The position numbers and the translations under genes were made by a program. The notes below the pieces were generated by a model that saw only the letters and a list, made by a program, of their open reading frames with translations, did no database searches and was not told the origin of the DNA. A stretch of DNA of 64,000 bases from Alphaproteobacteria bacterium. GTDB lineage: Bacteria; Pseudomonadota; Alphaproteobacteria; UBA828. Of the stretch, positions 56,160 through 64,000 are shown piece after piece. The stretch is from NCBI GenBank assembly GCA_022820945.1, contig JAJEEP010000098.1, positions 1 through 64,000 of the forward strand. The letters are read 5' to 3'. Within the stretch, counting starts at the first letter, position 1. The number at the start of each line of letters is the position of its first letter.

Positions 56160-57511
56160 GGCGCGCCGCACCGGGAGGAGTTGCGCGGTACGCCACCCTG
56201 GTCGGCCTTTGCCTTCTCCTCGGCCTGGGCGGCTGCGACACCGTCTCAGATTGGTTTAGCGACGACGAGGAGTCGCCGGTGGCCGGCGAGCGACTCTCGG
56301 TGATTTTTCTCGAGCGTCAACTGGAGCCGGACCCCGGCGCCGAGGCGCTCACGGTGCGCCTGCCGCCGGCCTACGTGAACGAAGACTGGCCCCAGTCCGG
56401 CGGCTACCCGCACCATGCCTTGCACCACCTCGCTGCCGCCGACGTCCTCGAAGAGCGTTGGCGGGCCAGGATCGGCAGCGGCACCGACGACGACGGACCC
56501 CTTCTCGTGTCGCCGGTGGTGGCCGGCGGTCGCGTCTTCACCATGGATACGGAGAGTCTGATCTCGTCCTACGACGCCGAAACGGGTGCGAGGCTCTGGG
56601 TAGCCGATATGCTGCCGGAAGAGGATGACGAGGGCGCATTCGGCGGCGGTCTCGCGGTGGCGGGCGGCTGGCTGTTCGCGACGACGGGCCTCGGCCACGT
56701 GATCGCGCTGGATGCGGAGACCGGTGCGGTGCAGTGGCAGCAGTCGGTCGGCGAGCCCGTGCGTTCGCCGCCCGTGGTCTCCGGCGGCCGCGTGTTTGCC
56801 ATCAGCCACGACAATCGGTTGTGGGCGCTGGATGCCGCTACCGGCGCCGTACAATGGAGCCATGCAGCGATCGCGGAGAGCGCGGGCTTTCTCGGCGGCG
56901 GGGCCCCGGCGGTGGAAGGCGGCATTGTGGTCGCACCCTTCTCGTCCGGCGAACTGACGGCGTTCCGGGTCGAGAACGGCCGCACGGTCTGGGCTGACAT
57001 CCTCGCCGTCCAGGGCGTCCGCATCGGCGCCATCGCCACCTTCAACGATATCGATGGCAGCCCCGTGATCGACCGCGGCATGGTGTTCGCGATCGGTCAC
57101 GGCGGACGCATGGTCGCCATCGACGAGCGCAGCGGCCGGCGCATCTGGGAGCGGGACATTGCCGGTCTCGACACGCCCTGGGTTGCGGGCGACTTCATTT
57201 TTGTGTTGACCGCAAACGGGGAGCTTCTCTGCGTCGCGCGCGAGAGCGGGGCGATCCTCTGGGTGCGGCCGTTGCCGCGCTTCGAGGACCCGGAGGATCG
57301 TGAGGACCCGATCTTCTGGAGCGGCCCGATCCTCGTCGGCGATCGGCTCATCGCTGCGGGGTCGGACGGCAGGATACTCGCGATCTCGCCCTACGACGGC
57401 AGCATTCTCGGCGGGCGCGATGTCGGGAGCGCCGTTCGCGAGCCGCCCGTGGTCGCCGATCGGACGCTCTTCCTCGTGACCGACGCAGCGGACCTGATCG
57501 CGCTGCGCTGA
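56156..57511 (+). CDS. bamB: Outer membrane assembly lipoprotein BamB
   Basis: Lipoprotein of 451 aa in the BAM complex, which inserts beta-barrel proteins. The lipobox is LLLGLGGC; the body is an eight-bladed PQQ-like beta-propeller (repeats such as GHVIALDAETGAVQWQQ, NRLWALDAATGAVQWSH). ATG 56156 overlaps the yfgM-like stop (ATGA). It precedes der by 16 bases. Length is a little above the E. coli protein. Confidence 0.93.
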   Translation: MRRAAPGGVARYATLVGLCLLLGLGGCDTVSDWFSDDEESPVAGERLSVIFLERQLEPDPGAEALTVRLPPAYVNEDWPQSGGYPHHALHHLAAADVLEERWRARIGSGTDDDGPLLVSPVVAGGRVFTMDTESLISSYDAETGARLWVADMLPEEDDEGAFGGGLAVAGGWLFATTGLGHVIALDAETGAVQWQQSVGEPVRSPPVVSGGRVFAISHDNRLWALDAATGAVQWSHAAIAESAGFLGGGAPAVEGGIVVAPFSSGELTAFRVENGRTVWADILAVQGVRIGAIATFNDIDGSPVIDRGMVFAIGHGGRMVAIDERSGRRIWERDIAGLDTPWVAGDFIFVLTANGELLCVARESGAILWVRPLPRFEDPEDREDPIFWSGPILVGDRLIAAGSDGRILAISPYDGSILGGRDVGSAVREPPVVADRTLFLVTDAADLIALR

Positions 57512-57527
57512 GGCTGAGGCCGGCCCT

Positions 57528-58859
<1,332 letters not shown>

Positions 58860-58869
58860 GCGGATGAAC

Positions 58870-60402
58870 TCAACCCTCCGCCTCCAGCTCGTCGCGCAGC
58901 GTGCGCTTCAGCACCTTGCCATAATTGTTCTTGGGCAGGCCCGCCACGATGCGGTAGGCGCGCGGGCGCTTGAAGCGGGCAATGCTCTCCAGGCAGAGCC
59001 GGTCGAGCCGGTCTTCGGTGACGCTTTGCCCGTCGTGGGGCACGACGAAGGCGACCACCTCTTCCCCCCATTCGGGGTGCGCACGGCCAATCACCGCCGC
59101 CTCGCGCACCGCCTCGTCGCGCAGCAGCACCTCCTCGATCTCGCGCGGGTAGATGTTGGTCCCGCCGGAGATGATCATGTCCTTGGCGCGGTCGAGCAGG
59201 GTGAGAAAGCCATCCTCGTCGAAGCGGCCGACGTCGCCGGTGTGCAGCCAGCCGCCCTTGAGCGCGCTCGCGGTGGCCTCCGGGTTCTCCCAGTAGCCCG
59301 GCATCACCACGTCGCCGCGCACGACGATCTCGCCGCTTTCGCCCACGGGCAAGGGCCGGTCCTCCTCGTCGACGACACGCACTTCGACATCGGTGCGTGC
59401 GATCCCGGCCGAGCCCAGGCGTTCGCGATAACGCGAGTGCTCGCTCTCGGCGTGGCAGGCGCGGGAGAGCGCGGTGATGGTCATCGGCGCCTCGCCCTGG
59501 CCGTAGATCTGGGCGAGCTTGGGGCCGAGGGCCGCAAGCGCCCGTTCCACGTCGGCCACGTACATCGGGCCGCCGCCATAGACGATGAGGTCGAGGTTGG
59601 CGGTGTCGGCGCTGGCGAGCGCCGGGCTGTCGAGCAGCCGCACCACCATGGTGGGGGCCGCAAACATGCTGAGGCCGGGGTGCCGCTCGATCAGGCTGAG
59701 CACCTCCGCCGGCTCGAAGCCGCCGCTCTCGGGAATCACGTTGTTGGCGCCCTTGGCGATGAAGGGCAGCGCGTAGAGGCCCGAGCCGTGGGAGAGCGGC
59801 GCCGCGTGCAGCACGCAATCGTCCGGCGCGATCGGGTTGAGATCGGCGAAATAGCTCAGCGTCATCGTCATCAGGTTGCGGTGGCTGATGGTGGCGCCCT
59901 TGGGCCGGCCCGTGGTGCCGCTGGTGTAGAAGAGCCAGGCGGGATCGTCGGGCCGGGCTGCGGCGAGGCTTGCGGGATCGTGGCCGAGCATGGCGCGCCA
60001 GTCTTCGGAACCGGCGACGAGAGGCGGCGCGAGGCTCGGCATCTCGCCGCGCACGCTCTCGATTCCCTCGGCGTGGCCTTCGTCGGTGACGCAGAGCCGG
60101 CTTCCCGAATTGCTCAGGATGTAGGCGACCTCGCGCGGGTGCAGCTTGGCGTTGACCGGGACCGCGACCAGGCCCGCGTACCAGATGCCGAACAGCGCCT
60201 CCAGGTAGTCCGGCCGGTTGGTCATCACGATCGCGACCCGCTCACCGGGGGCCAGCCCATGCGCTGAGCGCAGCGCGCCTGCGATCGCGCCGGCCCGTTC
60301 GTGGAGCTCGCCGTATCGCGCGGTGACCGCGTCGCCGAGCGAGACCGCCGGCCGTTCGGGCAAGCTTCGTGCCGTCTTCTCCAACAGCGCTGCGATGTTC
60401 AT
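58870..60402 (-). CDS. Class I adenylate-forming acyl-CoA ligase
   Basis: AMP-dependent synthetase of 510 aa. The P-loop-like motif is LFYTSGTTGRPKGATISHRN; GWLHTGDVGRFDEDGFL and the C-terminal lysine motif LPKNNYGKVLKR are present. The ATG starts MNIAALLEKTARS. Likely activates a medium-chain or aromatic carboxylate; the aldehyde oxidoreductase operon that begins nearby on the other strand would produce carboxylic acids, so joint function is conceivable. Convergent with der. Confidence 0.88.
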   Translation of the reverse strand: MNIAALLEKTARSLPERPAVSLGDAVTARYGELHERAGAIAGALRSAHGLAPGERVAIVMTNRPDYLEALFGIWYAGLVAVPVNAKLHPREVAYILSNSGSRLCVTDEGHAEGIESVRGEMPSLAPPLVAGSEDWRAMLGHDPASLAAARPDDPAWLFYTSGTTGRPKGATISHRNLMTMTLSYFADLNPIAPDDCVLHAAPLSHGSGLYALPFIAKGANNVIPESGGFEPAEVLSLIERHPGLSMFAAPTMVVRLLDSPALASADTANLDLIVYGGGPMYVADVERALAALGPKLAQIYGQGEAPMTITALSRACHAESEHSRYRERLGSAGIARTDVEVRVVDEEDRPLPVGESGEIVVRGDVVMPGYWENPEATASALKGGWLHTGDVGRFDEDGFLTLLDRAKDMIISGGTNIYPREIEEVLLRDEAVREAAVIGRAHPEWGEEVVAFVVPHDGQSVTEDRLDRLCLESIARFKRPRAYRIVAGLPKNNYGKVLKRTLRDELEAEG

Positions 60403-60568
60403 GCCTGCGCCCCGCTAACCGCATTCCCGTCCCGCTCATCCTATACCGGCGGTGCAACGCCAGCGCCACCGAGTACCGGCCGCGCGCGGGCGCGGCACAA
60501 ACGCTTTGTCCGCCATGCTGGCCGCGGTTATTCTCTTTGCCAGACGCGATTCACAGGGGGGAGGCAGC

Positions 60569-61042
60569 GTGCCCGAGGCGCAGGTCAAGATGACCGTCAA
60601 TGGCGAGGAGGTTGCCCGCGAGGTGTCGACCCGCACCCTGCTCGTCGAGTTCCTGCGCTACGATCTCGGCCTCACCGGCACCCATGTCGGCTGCGACACG
60701 AGCCAGTGCGGCGCCTGCAACGTGCACGTCGACGGCGAGTGCGTGAAGGCCTGCACCATGCTGGCGGTACAGGCCGACGGCGCGGACGTGCTCACCATCG
60801 AGGGCGTGGCCGACGGCGAAACGCTCCATCCCATGCAGGCGGCGTTCAAGGAGCATCATGCGCTGCAGTGCGGCTTCTGTACGCCCGGCATGGTGATGTG
60901 TGCGCTCGACCTGGTGAAGCGGAACGGGAAGCCGAGCGAGGCGGAGATTCGCGCCTATCTGGAGGGCAATTTCTGCCGGTGTACCGGCTACCACAATATC
61001 GTGAAGGCCATCGCCGCGGGCGCCGAGGCGATGGCGGGCTAG
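60569..61042 (+). CDS. CoxS-type [2Fe-2S] protein, lone small subunit
   Basis: Small iron-sulfur subunit of the xanthine oxidase/CO dehydrogenase family, 157 aa. Two [2Fe-2S] motifs are intact: [18 protein letters not shown] near the N terminus and CGFCTPGM with CRCTGY near the C terminus. GTG at 60569 has GGGGGGAGG upstream. Its usual partners, the large molybdopterin (CoxL) and FAD (CoxM) subunits, are not next to it; the following genes encode a tungsten-type enzyme. It may work with subunits encoded elsewhere. Confidence 0.88.
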   Translation: MPEAQVKMTVNGEEVAREVSTRTLLVEFLRYDLGLTGTHVGCDTSQCGACNVHVDGECVKACTMLAVQADGADVLTIEGVADGETLHPMQAAFKEHHALQCGFCTPGMVMCALDLVKRNGKPSEAEIRAYLEGNFCRCTGYHNIVKAIAAGAEAMAG

Positions 61043-61167
61043 GCAATGCGCGAATGAGTCATATGATCGCCTGTCATAACCAAGGCGCACATCGCCCGGT
61101 GCAAGGCGGGCGTCTTGTGGTGTAGAGTGTCAGTGAGCGCCTGGAAGGCGCGGAGGGGGTAACGAAC

Positions 61168-61647
61168 GTGCTGAAATCGCTTCATATCGACCCGGACAAG
61201 TGTACCGGCTGCCTGCAGTGCGAGCTGGCCTGCTCCCACGTGAATGAGGGAGTGTTCAACCCCGCCAAGTCTCGCATCAAGGTGTTCAACTTCCACGATC
61301 AGGGGCGGATGGTCCCCTACACCTGCACCCAGTGCGACGAGGCGTGGTGCATGCAGGCCTGCCCGGTCGATGCGATCACGCTCGACGCAGAGACCGGCGC
61401 CAAGGTGGTCTCCGATGCGCTCTGCGTGGGCTGCAAGGTGTGCACCATCGCCTGCCCCTTCGGGACCGTGAACTACAACGCGTCCACCGGCAAGGTGATC
61501 AAGTGCGATCTCTGCGGCGGCGATCCCGAGTGCGCCAAGGCGTGCCCGACCGCGGCGATCACCTATGTGGATGCGAACTGGACCGGCCTCGATCGGATGC
61601 GTCAGTGGGCGTCCAAGACCGACGCCGGCGCGCAGGCCGAGGCCTAG
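61168..61647 (+). CDS. aorA: Polyferredoxin subunit of aldehyde oxidoreductase (AorA-like)
   Basis: Iron-sulfur electron-transfer protein of 159 aa with sixteen Cys arranged for four [4Fe-4S] clusters: CTGCLQCELAC, CTQCDEAWCMQAC, CVGCKVCTIAC and CDLCGGDPECAKAC. This fits AorA of the AorABC complex described in Aromatoleum. GTG start follows GGAGGGGGT. The catalytic subunit follows 12 bases later and an FAD subunit is encoded beyond, so this is probably the electron-conducting subunit. Confidence 0.85.
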   Translation: MLKSLHIDPDKCTGCLQCELACSHVNEGVFNPAKSRIKVFNFHDQGRMVPYTCTQCDEAWCMQACPVDAITLDAETGAKVVSDALCVGCKVCTIACPFGTVNYNASTGKVIKCDLCGGDPECAKACPTAAITYVDANWTGLDRMRQWASKTDAGAQAEA

Positions 61648-61659
61648 GGAGGACTCGTC

Positions 61660-63504
61660 ATGGCATGGGCAAGGAACGTGCTGCGGGTGAACCTCACCGA
61701 GGGCACCTGCAAGAACGAGCCGTTGAACATGGAATGGGCCCAGAAGTACCTGGGCCAGCGGGGGCTCGCCACGAAGTATCTGGTCGAGGAGACCGACCCG
61801 AGGGTCGATCCGCTCTCGCCCGACAACAAGATGATCATGACCACCGGCCCGCTGACCGGCACCTGCGCGTCGACGGCCGGGCGCTATTCGGTCGTGACCA
61901 AGGGCGCGCTTACCGGCGCGATCGCGTGCTCGAATTCCGGCGGCTTCTTCGGCAACGAGATGAAGAACGCCGGCTACGATATGATCATCTTCGAGGGCCG
62001 GTCGCCGAATCCGGTCTACCTCCTGGTGGAGAACGACAGCGCCCAGCTGATCGATGCCAGCGAGTTCTGGGGCAAATCGGTCTGGGATACCGAGGAGGGG
62101 ATCAAGGCCAAGCATCAGGATCCGCTGATCCGCGTCGCCTCCATCGGCGTCGCCGGTGAGGCTGGCGTGAAGTTCGCCTGCGTGGTGAACGATATGCACC
62201 GCGCCGCCGGGCGCTCCGGTGTCGGCACGGTCATGGGGTCGAAGAACCTCAAGGCCGTGGCGATTCGCGGCACGTTGGGCGTCTCGGTCGAGGATGTCGG
62301 CTCCTTCATGCAGGCGACCGCCGAGGGCAAGCAGACCCTCGCGGACAACGCCGTCACCGGTCAGGGCCTGCCGGCCTACGGCACCCAGGTGCTGATGAAC
62401 GTCATCAACGAGGTCGGGGCGCTGCCCACCCGCAACCATCGGGACGTGCAGTTCGACGGTGCGAAGAATATCTCGGCCGAGGCGATGGCCGAGCCCCGCG
62501 CCGACGGCAAGCCCAACCTGGTGACCAACGCCGCCTGCTTCGGCTGCACCATCGCCTGCGGGCGCATCTCCACGGTCGAGCGGACCCACTACACGGTGGC
62601 CGAGCGGCCGGAGTATCAGATCGCCTCCGGCGGCCTCGAGTACGAGGCGGCCTGGGCGCTGGGCGCGGCCACGGGCGTGGACGATCTCGACGCGCTCACC
62701 TTCGCCAACTTCATCTGCAACGAGCAGGGCATCGACCCGATCTCCTTCGGCGCCACTGTCGGCGCCGCCATGGAGCTCTATGAGGAAGGCGCCATCGGCG
62801 ACGCCGAGACCGGCGGCATCGAGTGCAAGTTCGGCTCCGCCAAGGCGCTGACCGACCTCGCCGAGCTCACCGGCAAGGGCGAGGGTTTTGGGGCCGAGAT
62901 CGGCCTCGGCTCCAAGCGGCTCTGCGAGAAGTATGGCAAGCCGGAGCTCTCGATGTCGGTCAAGGGCCAGGAGTTCCCGGCCTACGATTCGCGCGGCATT
63001 CAGGGCATGGGCCTCGCCTACGCGACCGCGAACCGGGGCGCCTGCCACCTGCGGGCCTACACCGTCTCGTCCGAGATCCTGGGCGTGCCGGAGAAAACCG
63101 ACCCGCACGTGACCGAGGGCAAGGCCGGCCTGGTCAAGGCCTTCCAGGACGCGACCTCTGCGGTGGATTCTTCCGGCCTTTGTGTCTTCACCACCTTCGC
63201 CTGGTCGCTCGACGACATCGCACCGCAGATCAACGCGGCCTGCGAGGGCGACTGGACGGCGGAGAAGCTGCTGGAGGTCGGCGAGCGGGTCTGGAACCTG
63301 GAGCGGCAGTACAACTGCGCGGCGGGCTTCACGGGCAAGGACGACAACCTGCCAGAGCGTCTGCTCAAGGACGCGGCGAAGACCGGCCCGGCCGAAGGCC
63401 TCACCAACGGCCTCGCCCAGATGCTGCCGGAATACTACGAGGTGCGCGGCTGGACCGACGACGGCGTGCCCAGCAACGAGACGGTGGAGCGCCTCGCGCT
63501 CTAG
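61660..63504 (+). CDS. aorB: Aldehyde:ferredoxin oxidoreductase-family catalytic subunit (AorB-like)
   Basis: Tungsten-bis-pterin enzyme of 614 aa that oxidises aldehydes to acids (and may run in reverse). The [4Fe-4S] ligands are C293, C296, C300 (CFGCTIACG) and C508 (DSSGLCVF). The N-terminal domain has GPLTGTCASTAGRYSVVTKG and GRSGVGTVMGSKNLKAVAI, and the pterin site DSRGIQGMGLAYATANRGAC is present. ATG follows GGAGG. Flanked by polyferredoxin and FAD subunits, as in AorABC. Substrate range unknown. Confidence 0.92.
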   Translation: MAWARNVLRVNLTEGTCKNEPLNMEWAQKYLGQRGLATKYLVEETDPRVDPLSPDNKMIMTTGPLTGTCASTAGRYSVVTKGALTGAIACSNSGGFFGNEMKNAGYDMIIFEGRSPNPVYLLVENDSAQLIDASEFWGKSVWDTEEGIKAKHQDPLIRVASIGVAGEAGVKFACVVNDMHRAAGRSGVGTVMGSKNLKAVAIRGTLGVSVEDVGSFMQATAEGKQTLADNAVTGQGLPAYGTQVLMNVINEVGALPTRNHRDVQFDGAKNISAEAMAEPRADGKPNLVTNAACFGCTIACGRISTVERTHYTVAERPEYQIASGGLEYEAAWALGAATGVDDLDALTFANFICNEQGIDPISFGATVGAAMELYEEGAIGDAETGGIECKFGSAKALTDLAELTGKGEGFGAEIGLGSKRLCEKYGKPELSMSVKGQEFPAYDSRGIQGMGLAYATANRGACHLRAYTVSSEILGVPEKTDPHVTEGKAGLVKAFQDATSAVDSSGLCVFTTFAWSLDDIAPQINAACEGDWTAEKLLEVGERVWNLERQYNCAAGFTGKDDNLPERLLKDAAKTGPAEGLTNGLAQMLPEYYEVRGWTDDGVPSNETVERLAL

Positions 63505-63676
63505 CCCGCATCGTTCGTCATTCTCGTGACGGCGGGGGGCCGCGCGCACCGACGAGGGCGCCGGTCCCCCGGCTTGTATCGAGGGTGACGTCACTGAACG
63601 CGACGAAATGGGCCATCCCCTGCCGCGCACGGGCGCGGGCCGTGGGGACGGTACGAAGAGCCAAGCGGGAGCCAAC

Positions 63677-64000
63677 ATGCAGCATGTGATCGTGGGTGCC
63701 GGCCCGGCCGGCGTGGTCGCAGCCGAAACCCTGCGCAAGGGCGACCGGAACGCCGACATCGTTCTCATCGGCGACGAGCCGGAGCCTCCCTATTCGCGGA
63801 TGGCAATCCCCTACGTCCTCGAAGGGATGATCGAGCAAAGCGGGACCTACCTCCGCAAGTCCGACGGCCATTACGAGGGCCTCGGCATCCAGTATCTCCA
63901 AGGGCGGGCGGAATCCGTGGCCCCGGCGGACGGCACGCTCACCCTCAGCGGCGGCGAGAGCGTCTCCTACGACCGTCTTCTGCTCTCCACCGGCGCGACG
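63677..64000 (+). CDS. aorC: FAD-dependent NAD(P)H oxidoreductase (AorC-like), 5' part
   Basis: Only the first 108 codons lie in the window; the gene continues past the end. The dinucleotide-binding motif VIVGAGPAGVVAAETLR is at the N terminus, followed by LIGDEPEPPYSRMAIPYVL and YDRLLLSTGAT, as in pyridine-nucleotide disulfide-type reductases. The position after AorB suggests it is the FAD subunit that exchanges electrons with NAD. The ATG at 63677 follows GGGAG. Downstream genes needed to judge completeness are not visible. Confidence 0.75.
   Translation, partial: MQHVIVGAGPAGVVAAETLRKGDRNADIVLIGDEPEPPYSRMAIPYVLEGMIEQSGTYLRKSDGHYEGLGIQYLQGRAESVAPADGTLTLSGGESVSYDRLLLSTGAT

Noticed and set aside
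61039..63768. A 909-codon minus-strand frame opposite the aldehyde oxidoreductase
   Set aside because: The plus strand encodes a complete AOR with all cluster cysteines; the antisense frame is a compositional shadow.

Overview
The window is GC-rich, densely coded chromosomal DNA with no rRNA, tRNA, CRISPR array or transposase that I could find. A GcrA-type cell-cycle regulator (53814-54275), the order plsY-dprA-topA-rnr and the group DUF2062-acpS-lepB-rnc-era all point to an alphaproteobacterium. I cannot name the genus. Metabolic genes suggest a heterotroph using amino acids, hydantoins/amides and aldehydes.

Layout. 106-5189: a KamA-like radical SAM enzyme divergent from an amidase, then a hydantoinase-cupin pair on the minus strand. 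5245-6245: a PIN-domain toxin preceded by an unusual ribbon-helix-helix plus winged-helix partner. 6374-10197: argD-argF and an acetolactate-synthase-like enzyme. 10364-10955: a BrnT toxin with an HTH antitoxin. 11021-13456: a large MscS-type channel. 13455-22483: arsC, a histone-deacetylase-like amidohydrolase, a zinc alcohol dehydrogenase, plsY, dprA, topA and rnr. 22486-27683: two paralogous MFS carriers flanking a PLP decarboxylase, then a phytase-like esterase. 27764-29565: a divergent aconitase-superfamily pair. 29594-30259: a conspicuously AT-rich secreted ORF. 30338-36706: an unknown small protein, PxpB/PxpC homologues, a lone ABC permease, a class III aminotransferase, RidA and a methylthioribose kinase. 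36853-41686: oligopeptidase, luciferase-like flavoenzyme, Cu/Zn SOD and beta carbonic anhydrase. 41693-45930: a copper-response locus (CueR, CopA, two cytochromes c) with two back-to-back MerR-type promoters. 45987-49791: MFS carrier, alpha/beta hydrolase and an NCS2 permease with a GHKL-like tail. 49881-54662: era, rnc, lepB, acpS, DUF2062, gcrA and a DUF962 protein. 54810-58859: redoxin, a YfgM-like protein, bamB and der. 58870-64000: an acyl-CoA ligase, a lone CoxS-type [2Fe-2S] protein, and an AorABC-type aldehyde oxidoreductase operon whose FAD subunit runs off the end.

Many neighbouring genes overlap by 4 bases (ATGA/GTGA), so translational coupling is common. GTG and TTG starts are frequent, and two genes (rnc and the pxpC homologue) may start at CTG. 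The points I consider most worth following are the RHH/winged-helix/PIN module with its 8-bp-periodic promoter repeats, the aconitase-like pair that has lost the LeuD substrate motif, the NCS2 permease with a degenerate GHKL tail, and the AorABC-like operon next to a lone CoxS protein. All functional calls rest on reading motifs and context by eye; no database search was possible.
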